Positions 12,801-27,300 of a stretch of 64,000 nt of DNA are shown here, piece after piece. Position numbers and translations under genes: made by a program. Position 1 is the stretch's first letter. Each line of letters starts with the position of its first letter. The DNA is from Chamaelirium japonicum (lineage: Eukaryota; Streptophyta; Magnoliopsida; Liliales; Melanthiaceae): contig CANTAL010000097.1 in assembly GCA_947650365.1 (NCBI GenBank), positions 124,001 through 188,000 of the forward strand, in the 5' to 3' direction. The notes under the pieces are model-generated. The model was not told the DNA's origin and made no database searches. It saw only the letters and a list, made by a program, of their open reading frames with translations.

Positions 12801-15800
12801 CCATTCTAATTCATTCGCACAAATGTATCCATTCTAATTCATTCATACGAACCATTCTAATTCATTCGTATGATCCATTCTAATTCAGTCGTACAATGTA
12901 TTCTAATTCATTCATACGATCCATTCTAATTCATTCGCACGAATGTATCCATTTTAATGCATTCGTACGATCCATTTTAACTTATTCGTACGATCTATTC
13001 TAATTCATTCGTACGATCCATTCTAATTCTTCCGCACGAATGTATCCATTCTAATTCATTCGTATGATCAATTCTAATTTATTCGCACGATCTATTCTAA
13101 TTAATTCGTACGATCCATTCTAATTCATTCGTACGATCGATTCTAATTCATTCGTACGATCCATTCTAATTCATTCGCACGAATGTATCCAATCTAATTC
13201 ATTCGTACGATCCATTCTAATTCATTCGCACAATCCTATCTAATTTAATCGTACGATCCATTCTAATTCTTTCGTACGATCCATTTAAATTCATTCGTAC
13301 GATCCATTCTAATTCATTCACACGAATGTATCCATTCTAATTCATTCGTACGATCCTTCCTAATTCATCTGCACGATCCATTCTAATTCTTTCGTACGAC
13401 CCATTCTAATTCATTCATATGATCCATTCTAATTTCTTCGTACGATCCATTCTAATTCATTCGCACGAATATATCCATTCTAATTCATTCGTACGATCCA
13501 TTCTAATTCATTTGTACGATCAATTCTAATTCATTCGTATAATCCATTCTAATTCATTTGCACGAATGTATCCATTCTAATTCATTCGTACGATCCATTC
13601 TAATTCATTCGCACGATCCATTCTAATTCATTCGTACGATCCTTTCTTACTCATTCGTACGATCCATTCAAATTCATTCGCATGAATGTATCCATTCTAA
13701 TTCATTCGTACGATTCATTCTAATTCATTCGTACGATCCATTCTAATTCATTCGTACGATCCATTCTAATTCATTCGCATGAATGTATCCATTCAAATTC
13801 ATTCGTACAATTCATTCTAATTCATTTGCATGAACCATTCTAATTTATTCGTGCGATCCATTCTAATTCATTCGTACGATACATTCTAATTCATTCGTAC
13901 GATCCATTCTAATTCATTCGTACAATCCATTCTAATTCATTAGCACGATCAATTCTAATTCATTCGTACAATCCATTCTAATTCATTAGCACGATCAATT
14001 CTAATTCATTCGTATGATCAATTCTAATTCATTCGTACGATCCATCCTAATTCATTCGTAAGATCCATACAAATTCATTCGTATGATCCATTCTAATTTA
14101 TTCGCATGAATGTATCCATTCTAATTCATTCGTACGATCCATTCTAATTCATTCGCACGAATGTATCCATTCTAATTCATTCGTACGATCCAATCTAATT
14201 CATTCGCACGAACCATTCTAATTCATTCGTACTATCCATTCTAATTCATTTGTACGATCCATTCTAATTCAGTCGTACAATCCATTCTAATTAATTCGTA
14301 TGATCTATTCTAAATCATTCGCATGATCCACTCTAATTCATTCGTACGATCTATTCTAATTCATTCATACGATACATTCTACCTCATTCGCACGAATGTA
14401 TCTATGCTAATTCATTCGTACGATCCATTCTAATTCATTCATACGATCCATTCTAATTCATTTATATGATCCATTCTAATTCATTCGCACGAATGTATCC
14501 ATTCTAATTCATTCATAGAATCTACTCTAACTCATTCGTATGATCCATTAAATTCATACGCACGAATGTATCCATTATAATTCATTCATAGAATCTATTC
14601 TAATTCATTCGCACGATCCATTCTAATTTATTTGTATGATCCATTCTAATTTATTCGTACGATCCATTCCAATTCATTCGCACAATCTATTCTAATTCAT
14701 TCATACGATCCATTCTAATTCTTTCATACGATCCATCCTAATCCATTCGTATGATCCATTCTAATTCATTCGTACGATCCATTCTAATTCATTCGCATGA
14801 ATGTATCTATTCTAATTCTTTCATACGATCCATCCTAATCCATTCGTATGATCCATTCTAATTCATTCGTACGATCCATTCCAATTCATTCGCACGATCT
14901 ATACTAATTCATTCATACGATCCATTCTAATTCTTTCATACGATCCATCCTAATCCATTCGTATGATCCATTCTAATTCATTCGTACGATCCATTCTAAT
15001 TCATTCGCATGAATGTATCCATTCTAATTCATTCGTATAATCCATTCAAATTCATTCGCACGATCCATTCTAATTCATTCGTATGATCCATTCTAATTAA
15101 TTCGTACGATCCATTCTAATTAATTCGCACGAATATGTCCATTCTAATTCATTCATACGATCCATTCTAATTCATTCGTACGATCCATTCTAATTCCTTC
15201 GTACGATCCATTCTAATTCATTCGCATGAATGTATCCATTCTAATTTATTCGTACGATCTATTCTAATTCATTCGCACGATCCATTCTAATTCATTCGTA
15301 TTATCCATTCTAATTCATTCATATGATCCAATCTAATTCATTCGTAAGATCCATTATGATTCATTCGTACGATCCGTTCTAATTCATTCGCACGAATGTA
15401 TCCATTCTAATTCATTCGTATGATCCATTTTAATTCATTCGCACTATCCATTCTAATTCATTCGGACGATCCATTATAATTCATTCGTATGATCCATTCT
15501 AAATTATTCGTACGATCCATTCTAAATCATTCGTACGATCCATTTTAATTCATTCGCACGATCCATTCTAAATCATAAGTACGATCCATTCTAATTTATT
15601 TATACGATCCATTCTAATTCATTCGCACGAATGTATCCATTCTAATTCATTCGTATGATCCATTCTAACTCATTCGCACGATCCATTCTAATTCATTCGT
15701 ACGATCCATTCTAATTCATTCGTACAATCCATTCTAATTCATTCGCATGAATGTATCCATTCTAATTCATTCGTACGATCTATTCTAATTCATTCGCACG

Positions 15801-18800
15801 ATCCATTCTAATTCATTCGTACGATCCATTCTAATTCATTCGTACGATCCATTCTAATTCATTCGTACGAATGTATCTATTCTAATTCATTCGTACGATC
15901 GATTCTAATTCATTCGCACGATCCATTCTAATTCATTCGTACGATCTATTCTAATTCATTCGTACGTTCCATTCTAACTCATTCATACAATCTATTTTAA
16001 TTCATTCGAACGAATGTATCCATTCTAATTCTTTCGCACAATCCATTCTAATTCTTTCGCACGATCCATTCTAATTCATTGGTACGATCCATTCTAATTC
16101 ATTATACGATCCATTATAATTCATTCGCACGAATTTTTCCATTCTAGTTCATTCGTACGATCCTTTCTAATTCATTCGCACAATCTATTCTAATTCATTC
16201 GTATGATCAATTCTAATTCATTCGTAGGATCCATTCAAATTCATTCGCACAAATGTATCCATTCTAATTTATTCGCACGATCCATTCTAATTCATTCGCA
16301 CGATCCATTCTAATTCATTCGTACGATACATTCTAATTCATTCGCACGAATGTATCCATTCTAATTCATTCGTACAATCCATTCTAATTCATTCGGACAA
16401 TCCATTCTAAATTATTTATACGATCCATTCTAATTCATTTGTACAATCCATTCTAATTCATTCGCACGAATGTATCCATTCTTACTCATTCGTACGATCC
16501 ATTCTAATTCATTCACACGAATGTATCCATTCTAATTCATTCGTACGAACCATTTTAATTCATTCGCACGATCCATTCTAAGTCATTCATACGATCCATT
16601 CTAATTCATTCGTACGATCCATTCTAATTCATTCGCATGATTGTATCCATTCTAATTCATTCGTACGATCGATTCTAATTAATTCGCACGATCCATTCTA
16701 ATTCATTCGTACGATCGATTCTAATTCATTCGTACGATCCATTCTAATTCATACGCACGAATGCATCCATTCTAATTCTTTAGTACGATCCATTCTAATT
16801 CATTTGCATGAACCATTCTAATTCATTTGTACAATCCATTCTAATTCATTTGTACGATACATTCTAATTTATTCGTATAATCCATTCTAATTCAATTGTA
16901 CGATCCATTCTAATTCATTCGCACGAATGTATCCATTCTAATTCATTCATACGATCCATTCTAATTTATTCGTACGATCCATTATAATTCATTCATTTGA
17001 ACCATTCTAATTCATTCGTACGATCCATCCTAATTCATTCGTATGATCTATTCTAATTCATTCGTACAATCCATTCTAATTCATTCGCACGAATGTATCC
17101 ATTCTAATTCATTTATACGATCCATTCTAATTCATTCGTATGATCCATTGTAATTCATTCGTACTATTCATTCTAATTTATTCGTATGATCCATTCTAAT
17201 TCATACGCATGAATGTATCCATTCTAATTCATACGCACGATCCATTATAATTCATTCGCACGATCCATTCTAATTCATTCGTACGATCCATTCTAATTCA
17301 GTCGTACGATATTTTCTAATTCAGTCGTATAATCCATTCTAATTCATTCGTATTATTCATTCTAATTCATTCGCCCGAATGTATCCATTCTAATTTATTC
17401 GTATGATCCTTTCGAATTCATTCGTACGATCCATTCTAATTCATTCGTATGATCCATTCTAATTCATTTGTACAATCCAATCTAATTCATTCGTACGATC
17501 TATTCTAATTTTTTCATACGATCCATTCTAATTCATTCGCACGAATGTATCCATTCTAATTCATTCGTAAGATCCATTCTAATTCATTCGCACGATCCAT
17601 TCTAATTCATTCGTACGATCCATTCTAATTCATTCGTACGATCCATTCTAAATCATTCGTACGATCCATTCTAAATCATTCTAATTCATTCGCTTGATTC
17701 ATTCTAATTCATTCATACGATCCATTCTGATTCATTCGTACGATCCATTCTAATTCATTCGCATGAATATAACAATTCTAATTCATTCGTACGATCCATT
17801 CTAATTCATTCGCACGACCCATTCTAATTCATTCGTACGATCCATTCTAATTCATTCATACGATCCATTCTAATTCATTCGCACGAATGTATCCATTCTA
17901 ATTCATTCGTACGATCCATTCTAATTCATTCGCACGATCCATTCTAATTCATTCCTACGATCCATTCTAACTCATTCGTACGATCCATTCTAATTCATTC
18001 ACACGAATGTATCCATTCTAATTCATTCGTATGATCCATTCTAATTCATTCGCACGATCCATTCTAATTCATTCGTACGATCCATTCTAATTCATTCATA
18101 CGATCCATTCTAATTCATTCATACGATCCATTCTAATTCATTCGTACGATCCATTCTAATTCATTCGCACAATCTATTCTAATTCATTTGTACGATCCAT
18201 TCTTATTCATTCGTACGATCCATTCAAATTCATTCGTACGATCCATTCTAAATCATTCGCACAAATGTATCCATTCTAATTCATTCGTACGATCCATTCT
18301 AATTCATTCGTACGATCTATTCTAATTCATCCATACGATCCATTCTAATTCATTCGTACGATCCATTCTAATTCATTCGCACGAATGCATCCATTCTAAT
18401 TCATTCGTATGATCCATTCTAATTTATTCGCACAATCCATTCTAATTCATTCGTATGATACATTCTAATTCATTCGTACGATCCATTATAATTCATTCGT
18501 ACGATCCATTCTAATTCATTTGCATGAATGTATCTATTCTAATTCATTCGTACGATCCATTTTAATTCATTTGCACGGTCCATTCTAATTCATTCATAAG
18601 ATCCATTCTAAGACATTCGTGCGATCCATTCTAATTCATTCATATGATCCATTCTAATTTATTCGTTTGAACAATTTTAATTCATTCGTACGATCCAATC
18701 TAATTCATTTGCATGAATGTATCTATTCTAATTCATTCGTACGATCCATTTTAATTCATTTGCACGGTCCATTCCAATTCATTCATAAGATCCATTCTAA

Positions 18801-21733
18801 GACATTCGTGCGATCCATTCTAATTCATTCATATGATCCATTCTAAGACATTCGTGCTATCCATTCTAATTCATTCATATGATCCATTCTAATTTATTCG
18901 TACGATCCATTTTAATTCATTCGCACGAATGTATCCATTCTAAATCATTCGTACGATTCATTCTTACGATCCATTCAAATTCATTCGTACGACACATTCT
19001 AATTCTTTCATACGATCCATTCTAATTTATTCGTACGATCCATTCTAATTCATTCGCACGAATGTATCCACTCTAATTCATTCGTACGATCCATTCCAAT
19101 TCATTTGCACGATCCATTCTAATTCATTCACACGATCCAATCTAATTCATTCGTATGAACCATTCTAATTCATTCGCACGATCCATTCTAATTCATTCGC
19201 ACGAATGCATCCATTCTAATTCAATCGTAAGATCCATTCTAATTCATTCGCATGATCCATTCTAATTCATTCGTTGGATCCATTCTAATTCATTCATACG
19301 ATCCATTCTAATTCATTCGCATGAATATATCCACTCTAATTCATTCGCACGATCCATTCTAATTCATTCACATGATCCATTCTAATTCATTCGTACGATC
19401 CATTCTAATTCATTTATACGATCCATTCTAACTCATTCGTACGATCCATTCTAATTCATTCGCACGAATGTATCCATTCTAATTCATTCGTACAATCCAT
19501 TCTAATTTATTCGCACGATCCATTCAAATTCATTCGTATGATCCATCCTAATTCATTCATATGAACTATTCTAATACATTTGCACGAATGTATCCATTCT
19601 AATTCATTCGTACGATCCATTCTAATTCATTCGCATGATCCACTCTAATTCATTCGTACGATCCATTCTAATTCATTCATACGATACATTCTAATTCATT
19701 TGCACGAATGTATCTATTCTAATTCATTCGTACGATCCATTCTAATTCATTCGTACGATCCATTATAATTCATTCGTACGATCCATTCTAATTCATTCGC
19801 ACGAATGTATCCATTCTAATTCATTCGTACGATCCATTCTAATTCATTCGCACAAATGTATCCATTCTAATTTATTCATACGATCCATTCTAATTTATTC
19901 GCATGATCCTTTCTAATTCATTCATACGATCCATTCTAATGCATTCTGCGATCCATTCTAATTCATTCATACGATCCATTCTAATTCATTCGTACGATCT
20001 ATTCTAATTCATTCATACGATCCATTCTAATTCATTCGCACGAATGTATCCATTCTAATTCATTCGTATGATCCATTCTAATTTATTTGCACGATCCATT
20101 TTAATTCATTTGTACGATCCATTCTAATTCATTCGTACGATCCATCCTAATTCATTCGTATGATCCATCCTAATTCATTCATACGATCTATTCTAATTCA
20201 TTCGCATGAATGTATCCATCATAATTCATTCGTACGATCCATTCTAATTCATTTGCACGATCCATTCTAATTCTTTCGTACGATCCATTCTAATTCATTC
20301 GTACGAATCATTCTAATTCATTCACAGGAATTTATCCATTCTAATTCATTCGCACGAATTTATCTATTCTAATTCATTCGCACGAATTTATCCATTCTAA
20401 TTAATTCGTTTTAATGTATCCATTCTAATTCATTCGTACGATCCATTCTAATTCATTCACCTGATCCATTCTAATTCATTCCTACGATCCATTCTAATTC
20501 ATTCGTACGATCCATTCTAATTCATTCGCACGAATGTATCCATTCTAATTCATTCGTACGATCCATTCTAATTCATTCGTACTATCCATTATAATTCATT
20601 CGAACGATCAATTCTAAATCATTCGTATGATCCATTCTAATTCATAAGTACGATTCATTCTAATTCATTCGGACGTATGTATCCATTCTAATTCATTCTG
20701 GCGATCCATTCTAATTCATTCGCATGATCCATTCTAATTCATTCGTACGATCCATTCTAATTCATTCGTACGATCCATTCTAATTCATTCATACGATCCA
20801 TTCTAATTCATTCAGACGAATGTATCCATTCTAATTCATTTGTACGATCCATTCTAATTCATTCGCACGATCCATTCTAATTCATTCGTACGATCCATTC
20901 TAATTCATTCGCACGAATGTATCCATTCTAAATCATTCGTATGATCCATTCTAATTCATTCGCACGATCCATTCTAATTCATTCGTACGATCCATTCTAA
21001 TTCATTCGTACGATCCATTCTAACTCATTCGTACAATCTTTTCAAATTCATTTGACCGAATGTATCCATTCTAATTCATTCGTACGATCCATTCTAATTC
21101 ATTCGCAAGATCCATTCTAATTCATTCGTACGATCCATTCTAATTCATTCATACGATCCATTCTAATTCATTCATGCGATCCATTCTAATTCATTCGCAA
21201 GAATGTATCCATTCTAGTTCATTCGTACGATCCATTCTAATTCATTCGCACAATCTATTCTAATTCATTCGTACGATCCATTCTAATTCATTCGCATGAA
21301 TGTAACCATTCTAATTCAGTCCTACGATCCATTCTAATTCATTCACACGATCCATTCTAATTCATTCGTACGATACATTCTAATTCATTCGCACGAATGT
21401 ATCCATTCTAATTCATTCGTACAATCTATTCTAATTCATTCGCACAATCCATTCTATTTCATTCATACGATCTATTCTAATTCATTCGTATGATCCATTC
21501 TAATTCATTCGCACGAATGTATCCATTCTAATTCATTCGTACAATCCATTCTAATTCAGTCGCATGATCCATTCTAATTCATTCATACGATCCATTCTTC
21601 CTCATTCGTACGATCTATTCTAATTCATTCGCACAAATGTATCCATTCCAATTCATTCGTATGATCCATACTAATTTATTCGCACGATCCATTCTAATTC
21701 ATTCGCACGAAGGTATCCATTCTAACTAATTCG
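9888..21733 (+). repeat. Main forward satellite block, about 11.8 kb uninterrupted
   Basis: This is the longest unflipped stretch. The 28-bp variant recurs at 120-bp spacing in many places; for example 'aatgtatcca' starts at both 11581 and 11701. This defines a five-monomer higher-order unit (4 x 23 + 28). Local duplications are also in register: a 189-bp one (18519 and 18708) and copies of 'ttctttcatacgatccatcc' at 14719, 14816 and 14931. No gene or RNA gene is seen. Confidence 0.96.
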
Positions 21734-22586
21734 TAATGGATCGTACGAATGAATTAGAATGAATCGTACGAACGAATTAGAATGGATCATACGAATGAAT
21801 TAGAATGGATCGTACGAATGAATTAGAATGGATCGTACAAACGAATTAGTATGGATACATTCGTGTGAATAAATTAGAATGGATTTTACGAATGAATTAG
21901 AATGGATCATATGAATGAATTAAAATGGATACATTCGTGCGAATGAATTAGAATGGATCGTACGAATGAATTAGAATGGATCTTACGAATGTATTAGAAG
22001 GATCGTACAAACGAATTAAAATGCATCGTACGAATGAATTAGAATGGATACATTCGGGTAAGTAAATTAGAATGGATCGTACGAATGAATTAGAATGGAT
22101 CATATGAATGAATTAGAATGGATCGTACGAATGAATTAGAATGGAAACATTCGTGCGAATGAATTTGAATGGATCTTACAAATGAATTAGAATGGATACA
22201 TTCTTGCGAATGAATTAGAATGGATCGTACAAATGAATTAGAATGGATCGTACGAATGAATTAAAATGGAACGTACGAATGAATTTGAATGGATACATTC
22301 GTGCGAATGAATTAGAATGGATCGTACGAATGAATTAGAATGGATCGTACAAATGAATTTGAATGGATCGTACGAATGAATTAAAATGGATACATTCGTG
22401 CAAATGAATTAGAATGGATCGTACGAATGAATTAGAATGGATCGTATAAATTAATTAGAATGGATCATACGAATGCATTAGAATGGATCGTACGAATGAA
22501 TTAGAATGGATACATTTGTACGAATAAATTAGAATGGATCGTACGAATGAATTAGAAAGGATCATACGAATGAATTAGAATGGATA
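21734..22586 (-). repeat. Satellite block, reverse orientation, left flank of the Cassandra element
   Basis: The monomer direction flips near 'ctaactaattcgtaatgg'. Reverse-oriented monomers then run up to the Cassandra insertion. The last five bases (22582-22586, ggata) are the target site duplication. Confidence 0.94.
22582..22586. repeat. Target site duplication of Cassandra, left copy (right copy 23344-23348)
   Basis: ggata occurs directly on both sides of the element. Joining the flanks at this motif restores a normal satellite 28-bp variant ('gaatggatacattcg'). Confidence 0.93.
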
Positions 22587-22922
22587 TGTGACGACTAAGA
22601 TCCTATAGGCCAATAGCCAAGAGCCAAGTCCCCTGAGTCGGGAATGCCAAGATGGATGAGGTGAGGTGAGGTGAGGTGTACAAGGCCATGAGTTAGCCCC
22701 ACATCGCCTAAATAGAAGGAGATCCCGAGCTACTTATATAATTTCCCCTCCCAAACATAGAAGACGCGTTTTAAAATCGTGCGCCGCTACGGAATTCGTA
22801 AGAACTCCTTAGTTAAGCGTGCTCGGGCAAGAGTAGTACCAGGATGGGTGACCCCCTGGGAAGTTCTCGTGCGGGCACGGGCAAAGCGGACAATATCTTG
22901 TGTGTTTGGGGCGGATGTTACA
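22587..22922 (+). repeat. Cassandra 5' LTR
   Basis: Starts TGTGACGACTAAG and ends GGCGGATGTTACA. It contains 'gaggtgaggtgaggtg', 'cccacatcgcc', an AT-rich 'ttatataattt' and the 5S-like domain in its distal half. Confidence 0.93.
22779..22878 (+). other. 5S rRNA-derived domain in the Cassandra 5' LTR
   Basis: Closely resembles plant 5S rRNA from its middle to its end. The A box agttaagcgtgctcggg is at 22811-22827, followed by 'gagtagtacc', 'aggatgggtgacc' (C box region) and 'ctgggaagttctcgtg'. The 5' part is diverged. In this family the domain carries internal RNA polymerase III promoter elements. It is not annotated as a host 5S gene because it lies inside an LTR with PBS and TSD. Confidence 0.9.
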
Positions 22923-22925
22923 AAA

Positions 22926-22937
22926 TGGTATCAGAGC
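22926..22937 (+). promoter_or_regulatory. Cassandra primer binding site (tRNA-Met)
   Basis: TGGTATCAGAGC lies three bases after the 5' LTR and is the standard plant PBS complementary to the 3' end of initiator tRNA-Met. Confidence 0.95.
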
Positions 22938-22989
22938 TGGTTCTCCTCGCTATGGGGGGGTCTAACCCTACACGAGGACGTGTAGCCCT

Positions 22990-23002
22990 AAGGGGGGTGG
23001 AT
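22990..23002 (+). promoter_or_regulatory. Cassandra polypurine tract
   Basis: AAGGGGGGTGGAT lies immediately before the 3' LTR and would prime plus-strand DNA synthesis. Confidence 0.88.
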
Positions 23003-23343
23003 TGGGACGACTAAGATCCTATAGGCCAATAGCCAAGAGCCAAGACTCCTGAGGCGGGAATGCCAAGACGGATGAGGTGAGGTGAGGTGAGGTGAGGTGT
23101 ACAAGGCCATGAGTTAGCCCCACATTGCCTGGAGAGAAGGAGATCCTGAGCTACTTATATAATTTCCGCTCCCAAACATAGAAGACGCGTTTTAAAACCG
23201 TGCGCCACTATGGAATTCGTAAGAACTTCGTAGTTAAGCGTGCTCGGGTAAGAGTAGTACAAGGATGGGTGACCCCCTGGGAAGTTCTCGTGCGGGCACG
23301 GGCAAAGCGGACAATATCTTGTGTGTTTGGGGCGGATGTTACA
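23003..23343 (+). repeat. Cassandra 3' LTR with second 5S-like domain
   Basis: Starts TGGGACGACTAAG (second T of the 5' copy changed to G) and ends GATGTTACA. Its 5S-like domain is at about 23200-23299, with the A box at 23232-23249 intact. It has one more GAGGT unit than the 5' LTR. Confidence 0.92.
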
Positions 23344-24365
23344 GGATACATTCGTGCGAATAAATTAGAATGGATCGTATGAATGAATTAGATTGAATAC
23401 ATTCGTGCGAATGAAATAGAATAGATCGTGCTAATGAATTAGAGTGTAGAGTGGATTGTACGAATGAATTAGAATGGATCGTACGAATGAATTAGAATGG
23501 ATACATTCGTGCGAATGAATTACAATGGATCGTATGAATGAACTAGAATGGATTGTACAAAAGAATTAGAATGGATCATATGAATGAATTAGAATGGATC
23601 GTACGAATGAATTAGAATGGATCATGCGAATGAATTAGACTGGATCGTACGAATGAATTAGAATGGATACATTCGTGCGAATGAATTAGAATGGATTGTA
23701 CGAATAAATTAGAATGGATCGTATGAATGAATTAGAATGGATTGTGTGAATGAATTAGAATGGATTGTACGATTGAATTAGAATGGATTCATTCGTGCGA
23801 ATGAATTAGAATGTATCGTATGAATGAATTAGAATGGATCGTGCGAATGAATTAGAATGGATCGTACGAATGAATTAGAATGGATACATTCGTGCGAATG
23901 AATTTGAATGGATCGTACGAATGAATTAGAATGGATCATACGAATGAATTAGAATAGATTGTGCGAATGAATTAGAATGGATCGTACGAATGAACTAGAA
24001 TGGATACATTCGTGCGAATGAATTAGAATGGATCGTATGAATGAATTAGAATGGATCGTACTAATGAATTAGAATGGATCGTGCGAATGAATTAGAATGG
24101 ATTGTACGAATGAATTAGAATGGATACATTCGTGCGAATGAATTAAAATGGATCGTACGAATGAGTTAGAATGGAACGTACGAATGAATTAGAATGGATC
24201 GTACGAATGAATTAGAATGGATCGTGCGAATGAATTAGAATATATCGTACGAATGAATTAGAATGGATCGTGCGAATGAATTAGAATATATCGTACGAAT
24301 GAATTAGAATGGATACATTCGTGCGAATGAATTAGAATGGATCGTACGAATGAATTAGAATGGAT
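23344..24365 (-). repeat. Satellite block, reverse orientation, right flank of Cassandra
   Basis: Reverse-oriented 23/28-bp monomers continue from the Cassandra TSD to the first flip of the inversion zone near 'gaatggatcgcacgaatgt'. Confidence 0.94.
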
Positions 24366-27300
24366 CGCACGAATGTATCCATTCTAATTCATTAGTACGA
24401 TCCATTCTAATTTATTAGCACGAATGTATCCAATCTAATTCATTCGTACGATCCATTCTAATTCATTCGTACCATCCATTCTAAATCATTCGTATAATCC
24501 ATTCTAATTCATTCGTACGATCTATTCTAATTCATTCGCACAAATTAATTAGAATAGATCGTGTGAATGAAGTAGAATGGATCGTACGAATGAATTAGAA
24601 TGGATACATTCGTGCGAATGTATTGGAATGGATCAGACGAATGAATTAGAATGGATCGTACAAATGAATTAGAATGGATACATTCGTGCGAATAAATTAG
24701 AATGGATCGTACGAATGAATTAGAATAATACATTCGTGCGAATGAATTAGAATTGATCGTACCAATGAATTAGAATAGATCGTACAAATGAATTAGAATG
24801 GATACATTCGTGCGAATGAATTAGAATGGATCGTACGAAAGAATTAGAATGGGTGCATTCGTGCGAATGAATTAGAATGGATCGTACGAATGAATTAGAA
24901 TGGATCGTACAAATGAATTAGAATGGATACATTTGCGCGAATGAATTAGAATGGATCATACGAATTCTAATTCATTCGTACGATCCATTCTAATTTATTC
25001 ATATGATCCATTCTAATTCATTCATATGATACATTCTAATTCATTCGGATCTATTCTAATTTATTCGTACGATCCATTCTAATTCATTTGTACAGTCCAT
25101 TCTAATTCATTCATACGATCCATTCAAATTCATACGTACGATCTATTCTAATTCATTCGCATGAATGTATCCATTCTAATTCATTCGTAAGATTCATTCT
25201 AATTCATTCGTACAATCCATTCTAATTCATTCGTACGATCCATTCTAATTCATTCGCACGAATGTATCGACTCTAATTCATTCGTACGATCCATTGTAAT
25301 TTATTCGTACAATCCATTCTAATTCATTCGCAAGAATGTATCCATTCTAATTCATTCATACGAATGTATCCATTCTAATTCATTCGTACAATCCATTCTA
25401 ATTCATTCGCAAGAACGAATGTATCCATTCTAATTCATTCGTACGATCCATTCAAATTCATTCCCACGAATATATCCATTCGTGCGAATGAATTAGAATG
25501 GATCATACGAATGAATTAGAATGGATCGTATGAATGAATTAGAATAGATCATGCGAATGAATTAGAATGGATCGTACGAATGAATTGGAATCGATACATT
25601 GGTGCGAATGAATTAAAATGGATCGTATGAATGAAATAACATAGATCGTACGAATGAATTAGAATGGATACATTTGTGCGATTGAATTCGAATGGATCAT
25701 ACGAATGAATTAGAATGGATAGTACGAATGAATTAGAATGGATCGTACGAATAAATTAGAATGGATCGTACGAATGAATTAGAATGGATACATTCATGCA
25801 AATGAATTAGAATGGATCGTACGAATGAATTAGAATGGATCGTACGAATGAATAAGAATGGATCATGCGAATGAATTAGAATCGATCGTACGAATAAATT
25901 TGAATAGATACATTCGTGCGAATGAATTAGAATAGATCGTACGAATGAATTGGAATGGATATATTCGTGTTAATGAATTAGAATGAATCGTACAAATGAA
26001 CTAGAATGGATCTTACGAATGAATTGGAATGGATCGTGCGAATGAATTAGAATGGATCGTACGAATGAATTAGAATGGATACATTCATGCGAATGAATTA
26101 GACTGGATCGTACGAATGAATTAGAATGGATCGTACGAATGAATAAGAATGGATCATGCGAATGAATTAGAATGGATCATACGAATGAATTAGAATGGAT
26201 ACATTCGTACGAATGAATTAGAATGGATCATACGAATGAATTAGAATGCATCCTACGAATGAATTTGAATAGATCGTACGAATGAATTAGAATGGATCGT
26301 ACGAATAAATTAGAATGGATCGTGCGAATGAATTAGAATGGATTGTACGAATGAATTAGAATGGATACATTCGTACGAATGAATTAGAATGGATCGTATG
26401 AATGAATTAGAATGGATCGTACAAATGAATTGAAATGGATTGTATGAATTAATTAGAATGGATCGTTCAAATGTATCCATTCTAATTCTAATTCATTCGT
26501 ACGATACATTCTAATTCATTCGTACGATCAATTCTAATTCATTCGCACGAATTAGAATGGATCGTGCAAATGAATTAGAATGTATCCATTCTAATTCTTT
26601 ATCACAAATGGATCATACGAATGAATTAGAATGGATACATTCGTACGAATGAATTAGAATGGATACATTCGTGCGAATGAATTAGATGGATCGTACGAAT
26701 GAATTAGAATGGATCATACGAATGCTTTAGAATGGATACATTCGTTCGAATGAATTAGAATGGATTGTAAGAATGAAATAGAATGGATTGTATGAATAAA
26801 TTAGAATGGATCGAACGAATGAATTAGAATGGATAGATTCGTACGAATGAAATAGAATGGATCGTACGAATGAATTAGAATGGATCGTACAAATGAATTA
26901 GAATGGATACATTTGTACAAATGAATTAGAAAGGATCGTACGAATGAATTAGAATAGATCGTATGAATGAATTAGAATGGATACATTCGTGCGAATGAAT
27001 TAGAATGGATCGTACGAATGAATTAGAATAGATCATACGAATGAATTAGAATGGATCGTACGAATGAATTAGAATCGATACATTCATGCGAATGAGTTAT
27101 AATGGATCGTACGAATGAATTAGAATGGATCGTACAAATGAATTAGAATGGATACATTCGTGTGAATGAATTAGAATGGATCGTACGAACGATTTAGAAT
27201 AGATCATACGAATGAATAATAATGTATACATTCATGCGAATGAATTAGAATGGATCGTACGAATGAATTAGAATGGATACATTTGTGCGAATTAATTAGA

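Larger units (their letters stand above)
22587..23343 (+). mobile_element. Cassandra: Cassandra-type TRIM retrotransposon, complete, 757 bp
   Basis: Two LTRs (336 and 341 bp) flank an 80-bp internal region. The first internal motif, TGGTATCAGAGC, is the standard primer binding site matching plant initiator tRNA-Met. A polypurine tract precedes the 3' LTR. Each LTR holds a 5S rRNA-like domain, the diagnostic feature of Cassandra. No protein is encoded, so mobility would depend on proteins from autonomous LTR elements. The LTRs differ at about 15 positions plus one 5-bp change in a GAGGT repeat, so this insertion is much older than the gypsy element at 36280. It is flanked by the 5-bp duplication ggata. 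Confidence 0.95.

Noticed and set aside
1383..22586. CRISPR-like regular repeats
   Set aside because: The repeats are contiguous without unique spacers and lie in plant nuclear DNA; this is satellite.
22779..23382. Small proteins or host 5S rRNA genes in the 22.8-23.4 kb region
   Set aside because: The open frames coincide with the 5S-like domains of Cassandra LTRs. The PBS, PPT and TSD show a TRIM, not a 5S gene cluster or coding genes.
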